Assembly (NCBI GenBank): GCA_021801645.1
Contig: JAJYXT010000072.1
Coordinates: 24,474-76,258, forward strand
Source of the DNA: a bacterium
GTDB lineage: Bacteria; Chloroflexota; Dormibacteria; Aeolococcales; Bog-877
Direction of reading: 5' to 3'
DNA: 51,785 nucleotides
Numbering within the stretch: position 1 is the stretch's first letter; every line of letters begins with the position of its first letter. Shown here piece by piece: positions 19,914 to 30,005 of the stretch. The translations under genes and the position numbers were made by a program. The notes beneath the pieces are model-generated. The model did not search any database, was not told where the DNA came from, and was given only the letters and a program-made list of their open reading frames with translations.

Positions 19914-21719
19914 ATGGGCACCCCGACCGCGCGGATTCGCAACTTCTCGATCATCGCCCATATCGATCACGGAAAGTCGACCCTGGCGGACCGCCTCCTC
20001 GAGGCCACCGGGACCGTGGCGGCGAGGGAGATGACCGAGCAGGTGCTGGACACCATGGACCTGGAGCGTGAGAGGGGGATCACCATCAAGGCCCAGGCGG
20101 TGCGCATGCCCTACCGGGCCGCGGACGGCCTGGACTATGAGCTGAACCTCATCGACACCCCCGGCCACGTCGACTTCGCCTACGAGGTCTCGCGAGCGCT
20201 GGCGGCCTGCGAGGGGGCGCTCCTGGTGGTTGACGCCAGCCAGGGGATAGAGGCTCAGACCCTGGCCAATGTCTACAAGGCGATGGAGCTGAACCTGGAG
20301 ATCGTCCCTGTCATCAACAAGATCGACCTGCCCCAAGCCGAACCTACGCGGGTGGCGGAGGAGGTGGAGTCGGTGATCGGCATCTCTAGAGAGCGCTGCC
20401 TTCTGGTCTCGGCGCGCACCGGTGAGGGGGTGGGAGAGGTGCTGGAGGCGGTGGTCAGGCAGCTCCCGGCACCTGCCGGTGACGACAGCCTGCCGCTTCG
20501 CGCCCTCATCTTCGATTGCAAGTACGACGCCTACCGCGGGGTGGTGGTCTACGTGCGCGTCTTCGAAGGGCGGCTGTCGTCCGGAACCCAGATCCGGATG
20601 ATGGCCGGCCAGGGGACCTTCACCGTGGACGAGGTCGGCTGCTTCCGGCCGGGGATGGAGGAGGTGGCGGAGCTGGCGGCAGGGGAGGTCGGCTACCTCA
20701 TCGCCTCCATCCGAAACGTCCGGGACAGCAAGGTGGGCGACACCATCACCGAGGCCCAGCGGCCCGCCACCCAGGCGCTGCCGGGCTACCGCCAGGCCAG
20801 CCCGATGGTGTGGGCCGGCCTCTTCCCGGTCGACAGTGACGACTACCCCGACCTCAAGGAGGCGCTGGACCGCCTGCAGCTGAACGACGCGGCCCTGGTG
20901 TTCGAGCCGGAGACCTCAGCCGCTCTTGGTTTCGGCTTTCGTTGCGGGTTCCTCGGCCTGCTGCACATGGAGATCGTCCAGGAGCGGCTGGAGCGGGAGT
21001 TCGATCTGGAGCTCATCACCACCGCGCCCTCGGTAGCCTACCGGGTGAACCTCAGGGACGGCCAGCAGATCGAGATCGACAACCCAGACCAGCTGCCGGA
21101 TCCCTCCCAGGTGATCTCGATTGAGGAGCCCCGGGTCAAGCTGGAGGTGGTGACGCCCCGGGAGTACCTGGGCGGGATCATGGAGCTCTGCCAGGAGCGG
21201 CGCGGCGAGTTCCGCCATCTGGAGTACCAGGTGGGGGACCGTGCCCTGCTCACCTACGACCTCCCCTTGGGAGAGATCATCCACGACTTCTACGACCAGC
21301 TGAAGTCCCGCAGCCGGGGATACGCCTCCATGGACTACGAGCTGGCTGGGTATCGCGCCGAGCAGCTGGTCAAGCTGGACGTCCTGGTGGCCGGCAACTC
21401 GGTGGACGCCCTCTCGACCATCGTCCACCGCGGCCAGGCCCAGGGACAGGGCAAGCGGCTGGTGCGGCGGATGAAGGAGGTGATCCCGCGCCAGCTCTTC
21501 GAGGTCGCTCTCCAGGCGGCCGTGGGGGGCAAGGTGGTGGCCCGAGAGACCATCCCGGCGCTGCGCAAGGACGTTCTGGCCAAGTGCTACGGCGGCGACA
21601 TCACCCGCAAGCGCAAGCTGCTGGAGAAGCAGCGGGAGGGGAAGCAGCGGATGAAGCGGGTGGGGAGCGTGGAGATCCCCCAGGAGGCCTTCATGGCGGT
21701 GCTCACGATTGACCGCTGA
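19914..21719 (+). CDS. lepA: Elongation factor 4 (LepA)
   Basis: [39 protein letters not shown]-terminal [34 protein letters not shown]. Confidence 0.97.
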   Translation: MGTPTARIRNFSIIAHIDHGKSTLADRLLEATGTVAAREMTEQVLDTMDLERERGITIKAQAVRMPYRAADGLDYELNLIDTPGHVDFAYEVSRALAACEGALLVVDASQGIEAQTLANVYKAMELNLEIVPVINKIDLPQAEPTRVAEEVESVIGISRERCLLVSARTGEGVGEVLEAVVRQLPAPAGDDSLPLRALIFDCKYDAYRGVVVYVRVFEGRLSSGTQIRMMAGQGTFTVDEVGCFRPGMEEVAELAAGEVGYLIASIRNVRDSKVGDTITEAQRPATQALPGYRQASPMVWAGLFPVDSDDYPDLKEALDRLQLNDAALVFEPETSAALGFGFRCGFLGLLHMEIVQERLEREFDLELITTAPSVAYRVNLRDGQQIEIDNPDQLPDPSQVISIEEPRVKLEVVTPREYLGGIMELCQERRGEFRHLEYQVGDRALLTYDLPLGEIIHDFYDQLKSRSRGYASMDYELAGYRAEQLVKLDVLVAGNSVDALSTIVHRGQAQGQGKRLVRRMKEVIPRQLFEVALQAAVGGKVVARETIPALRKDVLAKCYGGDITRKRKLLEKQREGKQRMKRVGSVEIPQEAFMAVLTIDR

Positions 21720-22887
21720 CGACAGCCTGGCTCCCCCCCGGTCCCTCTACATCCACCTGCCCTTCTGCCGCCGGCGCTGCGCCTACTGCGACTTTGCCAT
21801 CTCGATCTCGGGTCCGGATCTGCAGGACCGATACCTAGACTCTCTCTTGGAGGAGCTGCACTTCGTGAGCCGTACCTCGGCGGCGGCGGCTCCGCTGCAG
21901 ACAGTCCACCTCGGTGGCGGCACCCCCTCCCTGCTTGGAACCGAACGGCTGGCGAGGCTCATGGAGGCGGTGGCGGCCGGGTTCTCAATGGAGGATGGCT
22001 GTGAGGTCGCCCTCGAGGCCAACCCCGAGGAGGTCTCCCCGGCCGCAGCGCGGGAGTGGGCCCGCCTTGGGATCACCCGAGCATCCCTGGGGATCCAGAG
22101 CCTCTCCGACCCCACCCTGCGCTGGCTGGGACGGGGCCACGATGCCGAGCTGGGCCTGAGCGCCCTGGGCTGGCTGCGCGAATCCGACATCCCCCAGGTC
22201 AGCTGTGATCTCATCTTCGCCATCCCCGGCCAGTCCACAGGGACCTTCCTCAATGGCTTGGACCGGGTGCTCCGCTTCGAGCCCGACCACCTCTCCTGCT
22301 ATGAGCTGACGCTGGAGCCGGGCACCACCACCCGGAGGTTGGTGGACAGAGGTCGCGCCCGACCGGTTGCCGAGGCCGTGGCCCTGGAGCAGCTCCGGTC
22401 GGCCCGGGCCAGGCTGCTGGCGGCGGGTCTCACCCGCTACGAGGTGTCTAACTACAGCCGTCCCGGCTGCCAGTCCCGCCACAACCTCAACTATTGGAGG
22501 GGAGGCACCTACCTGGCGCTGGGAGCCGGATCCCATGGATTCCTGGGAGGGGCGGCGGCGAGCGCCCTCGGGCTGCCCGCGGGGCGCGCCCGGGGCGTCC
22601 GCTACTGGCACTTCCGCGATGCCGCCACCTACGTACGGGTCCTCGGCCAGGGATCGTCAGGCATCCGGGACAGCGAGCAGCTGGAGGACTCCCAAATCGG
22701 TTTGGAGCGCCTGGCCCTTGGATTGAGGCTCACCGAGGGCGTGGAGGTCGCAGAGGCGCAGCTGCTGGCTGCCTCCCGGAGGCTCGCCGCTCACGGCTGG
22801 TTGGTGGTGGAGGGCGAGAGGGTGAGGGCTACCCCCGAGGGCATGGAGATCCTGGACCGCCTCACCCTGGAACTGATCGCGGCCTGA
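21709..22887 (+). CDS. hemW: HemW-type radical SAM protein (coproporphyrinogen III oxidase-like)
   Basis: [19 protein letters not shown]3CX2C motif; [14 protein letters not shown] start overlaps lepA end. Confidence 0.92.
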   Translation: MTADDSLAPPRSLYIHLPFCRRRCAYCDFAISISGPDLQDRYLDSLLEELHFVSRTSAAAAPLQTVHLGGGTPSLLGTERLARLMEAVAAGFSMEDGCEVALEANPEEVSPAAAREWARLGITRASLGIQSLSDPTLRWLGRGHDAELGLSALGWLRESDIPQVSCDLIFAIPGQSTGTFLNGLDRVLRFEPDHLSCYELTLEPGTTTRRLVDRGRARPVAEAVALEQLRSARARLLAAGLTRYEVSNYSRPGCQSRHNLNYWRGGTYLALGAGSHGFLGGAAASALGLPAGRARGVRYWHFRDAATYVRVLGQGSSGIRDSEQLEDSQIGLERLALGLRLTEGVEVAEAQLLAASRRLAAHGWLVVEGERVRATPEGMEILDRLTLELIAA

Positions 22888-23697
22888 TCACCCTGCGGGC
22901 AGCCGCAGGCCGAACACGTGGGGCATGAGGACGCCGAGGACGTAGCCGGCCAGGGCTGCCGCGCAACCCACGCCCATGACCTGAACGGCGCCCCGCCAGA
23001 GCGGGTGTCCCACCACCTTGGACTTGGCGGCCCCCACCGCGCCCAGCGCCAGCGCCGACAGGCCGAGCGACAACAGCACGGCGGCGATGCCCGAGAGGGC
23101 GACGTAGGGAACGATGGGTACGATCGAGCCGATCAGGAAGGTGATCCCCATCACCAGGGCATCCCGGAGGGGGTTCTCCTGGTCGGTGCCCGCGATGCCC
23201 AGCTCCTTCTCGATGTGGGTCTGCTCCCAGAGCCGGGGAAAGCGGGCCAGCTCCCGGCTGAGCCCCTCGGCGGTGGCGGCAGGAACCCCGCTCTCCACCA
23301 GGATCGCCACCATCTCCTCGTGTTCCTCCTGGGGTTGGCTCTCCAGCTCGGCGCGCTCCTGGTGGATGGCGGCCTGCTTCAGGTCCCTCTCCGCCACGGC
23401 GGCGAGGTAGGCACCCGTCCCCATCGAGACCATGCCCGCCAGCGCCCCGGCGATCCCGGCGATGAGGATGGTGGTGTGCGAGACGGCGGCTCCCGCCGTG
23501 GCGGTGGCGACGCCGGTGGTCAGGCCCAGGGTGGTGAGCAACCCGTCCTGCATGCCGAAGACCACCTCCCGGATGCTGGCTCGCCGGGCGAGGTCCTCGC
23601 GGGTGGTCTCGGTGGGATGTCGGACCCGGAATGGGTTGAGCGCCTGGGCCCGGCCGGCCCGGGCGGGCTCGACGTCGGGAGGAGTTCGCCTGGCCAT
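22888..23697 (-). CDS. VIT1/CCC1 family iron/manganese transporter
   Basis: VVFGMQDGLLTTLGLTTGVA, Glu-rich cytoplasmic loop (IHQERAELESQPQEEHEEM), C-terminal hydrophobic helices. Confidence 0.85.
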   Translation of the reverse strand: MARRTPPDVEPARAGRAQALNPFRVRHPTETTREDLARRASIREVVFGMQDGLLTTLGLTTGVATATAGAAVSHTTILIAGIAGALAGMVSMGTGAYLAAVAERDLKQAAIHQERAELESQPQEEHEEMVAILVESGVPAATAEGLSRELARFPRLWEQTHIEKELGIAGTDQENPLRDALVMGITFLIGSIVPIVPYVALSGIAAVLLSLGLSALALGAVGAAKSKVVGHPLWRGAVQVMGVGCAAALAGYVLGVLMPHVFGLRLPAG

Positions 23698-23703
23698 GTC
23701 GCG

Positions 23704-23709
23704 ATTCTA
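23704..23709 (-). promoter_or_regulatory. -10-like TAGAAT, 6 nt before VIT1-like ATG
   Basis: Minus strand TAGAAT-CGCGAC-ATG. Confidence 0.6.
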
Positions 23710-23749
23710 TTTGCCGGAGGAGGAGCCGAACACCCGTGTTAGACTCCAC

Positions 23750-23776
23750 TTAGCACTCCGAGTTGGCGAGTGCTAA
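23750..23776. promoter_or_regulatory. CIRCE element (HrcA operator)
   Basis: Exact consensus TTAGCACTC-N9-GAGTGCTAA, 27 nt upstream of hrcA ATG. Confidence 0.97.
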
Positions 23777-23803
23777 GCAGGGGCAACCTCTGAGATCAAG
23801 GTC

Positions 23804-24811
23804 ATGGACGGACGGAAAGAGCGCATTCTCCAGGCGGTGGTGTCCGACTACACCGAGACGGTGGTCCCGGTGGGCTCCCACGTTCTGGCCGCCCGTTACT
23901 TCATGGAGCTCAGCTCGGCGACCATCCGCAACGAGCTTTCTGAGCTGGTGGACGACGGCTTCCTGGCCCAGCCTCACCCGTCCGCTGGGAGGGTGCCGAC
24001 AGACATGGGCTACCGATACTTCGTCGACTTCCTGCTGCCCCAGGAGATCGTCGACCCGGTGCTCCGGCGCCAGGTGCGCCAGCGCTTCCTGGAGGTGGAC
24101 CCGGACGTCGAGGCGATCCTGGAGCTGTCCGCGGCCACCCTGAGCCAGCTGAGCGACAACGTGGCCCTGGTCACCGGCCCGGCAGAGGGAAGCAGTCGGC
24201 TGGCGCGGGCTCAGCTGGTGTCGACCAGCCCGGGCCATGCCCTGGTGGTTGTGGTCGGCAGCGGTCGTCGAGCTCAGCAGCGGACCTTGGAGGTGGATCC
24301 GGCGCTGGATCAGGAGGGGCTCAACACCCTGACCGACGCGCTGAACCGGACGGGGGCGGGGATGACCGCGGAGGAGCTGGAGGCCTGTCCCATGCCCGAG
24401 GTCGTGCCACGGGCGGTGGTCCTTGAGGTCGCGGCCGGGCTCCGTCAGCTCGAGAACCGGTCGGCGCTGGTCCTGCACGACGGGGTGAGGAACCTGGTGC
24501 GCAACCCCGAGTTCGAGGACCCCAATCGGTTGCGACTGGTGCTTGAGGTCCTGGAGGCCCAACGGATCCTGGCCGCGGTGGTGAGCCAGCTCGCGCCCCA
24601 GTCTGGGGTGCAGGTCGTGATCGGCCACGAGAACAGCCTGGAGGAGCTCCAGGATTGCAGCCTGGTGCTGACCAGCTATCGTGTTGGCACCCAGCTCTGG
24701 GGCACGGTCGGCGTGGTCGGTCCCACCCGCATCCGCTACGCTCGGGTGGCCGCTCGCTTGCAGCTGATCTCCCAGGTGACCGGCGAGGCTCTTGCCCGGG
24801 TTCTGGCCTGA
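23804..24811 (+). CDS. hrcA: Heat-inducible transcription repressor HrcA
   Basis: RKERILQAVVSDYTETVVPVGSH, SSATIRNELSELVDDGFLAQPHPSAGRVPTDMGYRYFVD; CIRCE upstream. Confidence 0.96.
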   Translation: MDGRKERILQAVVSDYTETVVPVGSHVLAARYFMELSSATIRNELSELVDDGFLAQPHPSAGRVPTDMGYRYFVDFLLPQEIVDPVLRRQVRQRFLEVDPDVEAILELSAATLSQLSDNVALVTGPAEGSSRLARAQLVSTSPGHALVVVVGSGRRAQQRTLEVDPALDQEGLNTLTDALNRTGAGMTAEELEACPMPEVVPRAVVLEVAAGLRQLENRSALVLHDGVRNLVRNPEFEDPNRLRLVLEVLEAQRILAAVVSQLAPQSGVQVVIGHENSLEELQDCSLVLTSYRVGTQLWGTVGVVGPTRIRYARVAARLQLISQVTGEALARVLA

Positions 24812-24814
24812 GCT

Positions 24815-25408
24815 GTGGACGTAAACCAGGAGGAGGCGCCTGTGCCTGAGCCGACCGGCGACGACGAGCCCGAGGTCCAGGGCGCTCAGGCGGTGCCGGC
24901 GGAGGCGCCCGACCCGGCTGAGGAGCTGGAGCGGATGCGCGAGTCGTACCTTCGCCTGGCGGCCGACTTCGAGAACTTCAAGCGCCGTCGGGCGCAGGAG
25001 GCACAGGAGCAGGCGCGGTACGGAGCCGAGGGCATGCTCCGGGCCATCCTGCCGGTGCTGGACAACCTGGAGCGCGCCTTGAGCCACATTCCTGAGGACG
25101 CCTCGGACGGGTTGGCAGAGGGCCTCCGGCTGACCGTGCGCCAGCTGGAGGAGGCGCTGCGCTCCGAAGGGGTGGGGCGCATCCCGGCGGTGGGGGGGGC
25201 GTTCGACCCGCGGCTTCACGAGGCGGTCGCCACCGTGCCGGGCCAGCCGGCGGGCCAGGTGGTGTCCGAGTACCTGCCCGGATATCGGCTGCACGATCGG
25301 GTGGTGCGGGCCGCCCAGGTCGCGGTGGGCGGGGGCCAGGGGCAGTCGCGTGACGCCGTCGACGAGGTTGGTTCCGGAGGGGAGCCGTACGAGGCCGGGC
25401 CTGGCTGA
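24815..25408 (+). CDS. grpE: Nucleotide exchange factor GrpE
   Basis: YLRLAADFENFKRRRAQE, LRAILPVLDNLERAL, FDPRLHEAVATVP, YRLHDRVVRAAQVAV. Confidence 0.95.
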   Translation: MDVNQEEAPVPEPTGDDEPEVQGAQAVPAEAPDPAEELERMRESYLRLAADFENFKRRRAQEAQEQARYGAEGMLRAILPVLDNLERALSHIPEDASDGLAEGLRLTVRQLEEALRSEGVGRIPAVGGAFDPRLHEAVATVPGQPAGQVVSEYLPGYRLHDRVVRAAQVAVGGGQGQSRDAVDEVGSGGEPYEAGPG

Positions 25409-26520
25409 TGCCCCAGACGCGTCGCGACTACTACGAGGTCCTGGGGGTGGACCGCAGCGCCAGCCCGGAGGAATTGAAGCGCGCCTACCGCACCCTGGCC
25501 ATGCGCTACCACCCCGATCGCAACAGCGGGGACCCTTCCGCCGAGGAGCGTTTCAAGGAGGTGGGCGAGGCCTACCAGGTCCTCTCCGACCCCGCGCGGC
25601 GGCGCCAGTACGACACCTTCGGGCAGGCGGGGGACGGCTTTGGCTCGACCGGGGGCTTCAACTTCCAGTCCGCCTTCGACCTCTTCGACATGTTCTTCGG
25701 CGGGGGCCAGATGAGCCGGGGCCGCAGCGGCCCCCGACGTGGTGCCGATCTGCGCCTTCAGGTCAGCATCGGCTTCGAGGAGGCCGTGAGGGGGGTGACC
25801 CGCACCTTCGAGGTCACCAAACCGGCGGTGTGCGACGAGTGCGGCGGCACCGGGGCCCAGAAGGGAACCTCGCCCACCACCTGCACCGAGTGCCAGGGCC
25901 GGGGACAGGTACAGCGGGTGCGGCAGTCCCTGCTGGGTCAGATGGTCACCGTGGAGCCCTGCCCGCGCTGCCGCGGCGAGGGGCAGGTGATCGACTCCCC
26001 CTGCGCCGTCTGCCATGGGCAGGGGGTGGTCGACCAGCGCAAGTCGATCGAGGTCCAGATCCCTGCCGGGGTGGACAGCGAGATGCAGGTGAGGGTGCCC
26101 GGGGAGGGAGCCGCCGGACCGCGTGGAGGTGCCCCTGGAGACCTTTTCCTGGTGATCAACGTGCGTCCGCATGATGTCCTCACCCGGCGCGGCATGACGA
26201 TCCTGTACGACTGCCCGATCACCGTGTCCCAAGCGGCTCTGGGGGACACAGTTGAGGTGCCCACGGTGGACGGGCCGGCGACGGTCACCATCAAGCCGGG
26301 CACCCAGTATGGGGAGCAGCTTCGGATCCCCGGCAGGGGAGCTCCGGACCCGCGCACGGGACGTCGGGGCGACCAGGTGGTGCGGCTGAGGGTGGTGATC
26401 CCCACCAAGCTCACCGAACGCCAGCGGCACCTGCTACGCGAGCTGGCGCCCCCCGACGGCAAGCCTCATCCGGTGCGCCGCGGGTTCTTCGAGCACCTCA
26501 AGGACGCGATCGGCATCTGA
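25408..26520 (+). CDS. dnaJ: Chaperone protein DnaJ
   Basis: J domain with HPD (MRYHPDRNSGD), G/F region, CxxCxGxG zinc motifs (CDECGGTGAQ, CTECQGRGQ, CPRCRGEGQ, CAVCHGQG). Confidence 0.97.
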   Translation: MPQTRRDYYEVLGVDRSASPEELKRAYRTLAMRYHPDRNSGDPSAEERFKEVGEAYQVLSDPARRRQYDTFGQAGDGFGSTGGFNFQSAFDLFDMFFGGGQMSRGRSGPRRGADLRLQVSIGFEEAVRGVTRTFEVTKPAVCDECGGTGAQKGTSPTTCTECQGRGQVQRVRQSLLGQMVTVEPCPRCRGEGQVIDSPCAVCHGQGVVDQRKSIEVQIPAGVDSEMQVRVPGEGAAGPRGGAPGDLFLVINVRPHDVLTRRGMTILYDCPITVSQAALGDTVEVPTVDGPATVTIKPGTQYGEQLRIPGRGAPDPRTGRRGDQVVRLRVVIPTKLTERQRHLLRELAPPDGKPHPVRRGFFEHLKDAIGI

Positions 26521-26562
26521 GGGTGTTTCGCCGCCCCAGGGCGGGGGTATGGAACATGGTGG

Positions 26563-26574
26563 GATTCGCGAATC
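26563..26574. promoter_or_regulatory. 12-bp perfect palindrome GATTCGCGAATC in dnaJ-hsp20 intergenic region
   Basis: Directly visible; 48 nt before hsp20 ATG; possible operator. Confidence 0.4.
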
Positions 26575-26621
26575 TCCCGGCACTTGGAAAGCGGTTCACT
26601 TGAGTTGGGAGGTGATATTCG

Positions 26622-27128
26622 ATGGCACGTTGGGATCCGTGGAGCGATCTGTTTAACCTGCAGAACGAGATGGCCCGTTGGGTCAACGAGGCCTTCTCCG
26701 GCACCCCGCTGTTGACCTCCGGGAGCGGAAGGGGCACGACCTCCGTAGCCCCCACCGCCTACCTGCCACTCGACATCCGGCAGACCGACAGGGAGTTCCT
26801 CGTCGAAGCTTCCATCCCGGGCTTCAGCCCGCAGGAGGTGGAGATAACGGCTGACCAGGGCATTCTCACCCTGCGTGGCGAGAGGAAGACCGAGGGAAGC
26901 CAGGGCGAGGGCACCTACCTCCGGCGGGAGCGCGCCAGCTACTCGTTCGTTCGCCAGCTCACCCTTCCTGCGGACGTGAAGGAGGATGAGATCCGGGCCA
27001 GCTTCCAGAACGGGGTGCTCACGGTGCACCTGCCTCGCGTCGAGGCCCCGGCACCACGCCGGATCCCGGTGGCCACCGAGGAGCAGCCTCAGCCACAGGT
27101 CCTGGAGGCCCCGGCCTCCCAGAGCTGA
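26622..27128 (+). CDS. Hsp20/alpha-crystallin family small heat shock protein
   Basis: YLPLDIRQTDREFLVEASIPGFSPQEVEITADQGILTLRGERK and ASFQNGVLTVHLPR; 9-nt SD GGAGGTGAT. Confidence 0.95.
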   Translation: MARWDPWSDLFNLQNEMARWVNEAFSGTPLLTSGSGRGTTSVAPTAYLPLDIRQTDREFLVEASIPGFSPQEVEITADQGILTLRGERKTEGSQGEGTYLRRERASYSFVRQLTLPADVKEDEIRASFQNGVLTVHLPRVEAPAPRRIPVATEEQPQPQVLEAPASQS

Positions 27129-27133
27129 CCGGC

Positions 27134-27160
27134 GCGGGGCGGCCCTCGCGGCCGCCCCGC
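27134..27160. terminator. Strong GC hairpin between convergent hsp20 and galT-like genes
   Basis: Perfect 11-bp stem GCGGGGCGGCC / GGCCGCCCCGC with 5-nt loop; no clear U tract. Confidence 0.65.
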
Positions 27161-27163
27161 CCC

Positions 27164-28219
27164 TCACCCCCCGGCCAGGGCGTCGGCGACGGCCGGTCGC
27201 AGGGAGTCCGCCAACCGCTCCGGGCTGCGGACCATGAACGGCTCGTCAAGGAGATGCTGCCACACCGTGGCGTCCGATCCGCCGATGGCGGGGTTGAAGT
27301 GGATGCGTGGCGAGAGGCGCGCATGCAGCCACACCGCCTGGTCGGGGGAGCCGGCACGGGCGGGGTAGAAGGCGAGGTTGAAGCTGACCACCCCCTCGGC
27401 GGCCAGCTGTTGCAGGGCGGCCGACATCCCTCGACCGAACTCCTCCAGGGCGACCAGGGAGAGCTCTGAGAGCAGGGCCTTCCCGGGGAAGACCACCATC
27501 AGGTCGGAGACCACGCTCCGGGAGACGAAGGGGGTCAGCCAGACGGTGTGGTGCCCCCGGCCGACCCAGCGCTCCTCGAGCTGGGACTCGGTCTCCACCA
27601 GCTCCTCCCAATACGAGCGGCCGAACCGCCGACGGTACCGGACGCTGGCCGCCACCTCGTCCTCGAGCAGCCTCCCGGGCCGGTCGGTGGCGAAAACCTG
27701 GAGGTGAGGGTGCACCTGGGTCGCGCCCGCCAGGGGCATGTAGTTCCAGGTCACCAGCCCGAAGTCCCTGCGTCGCAGCGTTCCCGGTGCCCCCAGGTAG
27801 CGCTGGGCCGCGTGCAGCCCGTCGACCAAGTGGTGGGGACGGATGTCCTCTGGAGCCAGGAAGTGGGCCTGAGACAGCACCACCACCGCGCTGCGCCGGT
27901 CGTACGGGGAGATGTTCGGAAAGAGGACGGATTCCCCCTCGACCACCCGGAACAAGCCGTCCACGGGGGGATCCAGACGGGGGGTCACCATCAGCACCCG
28001 GTCCGGGCAGAAGGGGCAGTGGGGCCGGCTGGCCGCCACCTCGGCACTCAGGTCAGGTCGGCGCAGCCGGAAGCCCTGGAAGTGGGCCACGCGACCCCCT
28101 CGCCCGGTGAGGGGGTCACGACGCAGCTCGACCCGGATGCGCACCCGCCGCGGGCCGCCGTCTCCCTCGGGGGACAGGTAGACGCCGGTCCTCCATTGGT
28201 GGGAGAAGCGCACTGTCAT
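27164..28219 (-). CDS. Galactose-1-phosphate uridylyltransferase-like (HIT superfamily)
   Basis: CPFCPD near N-terminus, LFPNISPYDRRSAVVVLS, HPHLQVFATDRPG (HxHxQ). Confidence 0.75.
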   Translation of the reverse strand: MTVRFSHQWRTGVYLSPEGDGGPRRVRIRVELRRDPLTGRGGRVAHFQGFRLRRPDLSAEVAASRPHCPFCPDRVLMVTPRLDPPVDGLFRVVEGESVLFPNISPYDRRSAVVVLSQAHFLAPEDIRPHHLVDGLHAAQRYLGAPGTLRRRDFGLVTWNYMPLAGATQVHPHLQVFATDRPGRLLEDEVAASVRYRRRFGRSYWEELVETESQLEERWVGRGHHTVWLTPFVSRSVVSDLMVVFPGKALLSELSLVALEEFGRGMSAALQQLAAEGVVSFNLAFYPARAGSPDQAVWLHARLSPRIHFNPAIGGSDATVWQHLLDEPFMVRSPERLADSLRPAVADALAGG

Positions 28220-28983
28220 GCCAGCGCACCCAGAGGCGGGCCGAGCTCCCCGGCTCGGGACAGGAGGAGCGTCACCGCCACCACGCCGGCGACCACCGTC
28301 CGGAGGTTCCGGGGGCCGAGTGACACGACTGTGGCGCCGAGAAAGCGCAGCCGGCCCAGCTCGCCTGGGGACCAGCCCCCCTCAGGTCCGATCAGCACAG
28401 CGGCGGGCCGCGAGCGCTCATACGGAGCGGCGGTGAGCGCCACCGCCGTCCCCTCCTGGTGGCACACGAACAGCTGGGCATCCGGCTCCCGCACCAGTAG
28501 GCGCTCCAGGGCGGCGCCGAGCCCCTCGGGCTCCTGGACCACGGGCGCCCGGCTCCGGCCCGCCAATTGGGCCGCCTCGCCGGCGACCTTGTTCCACCTC
28601 CGATGCCTTTCCACGCTCGCCTCCGGACCGGGGCGGGGGACCGTGCGCTCGCTGAATACGGGCCAGATCGAGGCGACCCCCAGCTCGGATGTCCGCTCGC
28701 AGACCTCGGTCATCCCCGATCCCTTGGGGATGGCCTGGACCAGCAGCAGCCGGCACTCCGGCTCGCCTCGGGCCGGTTGCACATCCACGACCCTTCCCCG
28801 GACGAGGGTGGACGAGACCTGGGAGAGTTCGACCAGCAGCTCCTGAGTGCCGTCAACTACCACCCGGATGGACTCACCGGGCCGGGCCCTCAGCACTCGA
28901 GCGAGATGCCAAGCCTGCTCCTCCCTCAGCTCAACCTCGCCCGTCGGCGTGAGCGCGCCGCTCCCGGCCAAGTACACGGGCAC
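28216..28983 (-). CDS. rsmE: 16S rRNA (uracil1498-N3)-methyltransferase RsmE
   Basis: HLARVLRARPGESI, QAIPKGSGMTEVCERTSELGV, VLIGPEGGWSPGEL, LGPRNLRTVVA. Start GTG at 28983. Confidence 0.88.
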   Translation of the reverse strand: MPVYLAGSGALTPTGEVELREEQAWHLARVLRARPGESIRVVVDGTQELLVELSQVSSTLVRGRVVDVQPARGEPECRLLLVQAIPKGSGMTEVCERTSELGVASIWPVFSERTVPRPGPEASVERHRRWNKVAGEAAQLAGRSRAPVVQEPEGLGAALERLLVREPDAQLFVCHQEGTAVALTAAPYERSRPAAVLIGPEGGWSPGELGRLRFLGATVVSLGPRNLRTVVAGVVAVTLLLSRAGELGPPLGALA

Positions 28984-28989
28984 CCGGAG

Positions 28990-28995
28990 ATTCTA
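28990..28995 (-). promoter_or_regulatory. -10-like TAGAAT, 6 nt before rsmE GTG
   Basis: Minus strand TAGAAT-CTCCGG-GTG. Confidence 0.6.
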
Positions 28996-29050
28996 GTGCG
29001 AACACCCCCGTACTCGATCGGGGCTGAGGCTGCCGGCCAGGTCCGCTCCG

Positions 29051-29056
29051 TACGAT
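29051..29056 (+). promoter_or_regulatory. -10-like TACGAT, 6 nt before alpha/beta hydrolase GTG
   Basis: TACGAT-GGGAGC-GTG. Confidence 0.55.
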
Positions 29057-29062
29057 GGGAGC

Positions 29063-29905
29063 GTGGAGTGGCCAAGTGACGGCATCACGCACCGGGTGGA
29101 GGTGGAGCCGGGGGTGGAGTTGGCGGTGCACGAGGTGGGCAGCGGCCCGCCGCTGCTGCTCATCCCGGGCCTCGGGACCGACCACCACGCGTTCGTCTGG
29201 AACATCTCCGACCTGGCCGCCTTCTGGCGCTGCCTGGTGCTCGACCAGCGCGGCCTCGGGGGCTCCGACGTCACCCCCGGCCCCTACACCATGGAGCAGC
29301 TGGCCGGAGACGCGGCCGGGGTGATCGCCGCTCTGGCGCCGGGTGGGGCCGCCGTCTTCGGTGTGTCGATGGGGGGGATGGTGGCTCAGCATCTGGCCGC
29401 CCGGCATGGGGACCGGGTCAACTCCCTGGTCCTGGGCTGCACCGGCCCTGGCGGCCGCCTGGCTGTGCGCGCCGACCCGGAGGACACCCGGCTGCTCTTG
29501 GGCGGGGACGCCCGAGACCCGGGCATGGCCTACCGGGTTGCCTGCCAGGTCCTCTACGAGCGCGGCTTCGCCGCGGCCCACCCCGATGTCATCGAGGACG
29601 CGGTGCGCTGGCGCGCCACCCACCCGGTGCGCCCCGGGGTCTTTGCCGCCCAGTGGTCCGCAATCCGCCACCACGACATCGGCCCCTTGCTCTCCCGCAT
29701 CTCCGCGCCCACGCTGCTGCTCCACGGCACCGCCGACCGGGTCATGCCCGCCGGCAATTCTTCGCGCCTCCAGGAGGGGATCGAGGGATCAGTGGTGGAG
29801 TGGCTGCCGGGGCGGGGCCACATGTTCTTCCAGGAGGACCCGGCGACCACCCTCCGCCTCTTGCGGAAGTATTTGCGCCCCCGGGTGGCGAGCATCCTCA
29901 GCTGA
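29063..29905 (+). CDS. Alpha/beta hydrolase
   Basis: [35 protein letters not shown] (GxSxG), [23 protein letters not shown]. Confidence 0.88.
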   Translation: MEWPSDGITHRVEVEPGVELAVHEVGSGPPLLLIPGLGTDHHAFVWNISDLAAFWRCLVLDQRGLGGSDVTPGPYTMEQLAGDAAGVIAALAPGGAAVFGVSMGGMVAQHLAARHGDRVNSLVLGCTGPGGRLAVRADPEDTRLLLGGDARDPGMAYRVACQVLYERGFAAAHPDVIEDAVRWRATHPVRPGVFAAQWSAIRHHDIGPLLSRISAPTLLLHGTADRVMPAGNSSRLQEGIEGSVVEWLPGRGHMFFQEDPATTLRLLRKYLRPRVASILS

Positions 29906-30005
29906 CCATTGGGCCCTCATCGCAGGGGGGGTGCGGCCGGATACAATCGAGGTTCGCGCTGGATCGGGTGAAGGCGCGCCACGCATGCCAAGGAGGAGAG
30001 GTCCA

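Noticed and set aside
26599-26605. CTTGAGT upstream of hsp20 as a HAIR (HspR) site
   Set aside because: Only one half-site; no ACTCAAG partner at 7-nt spacing.
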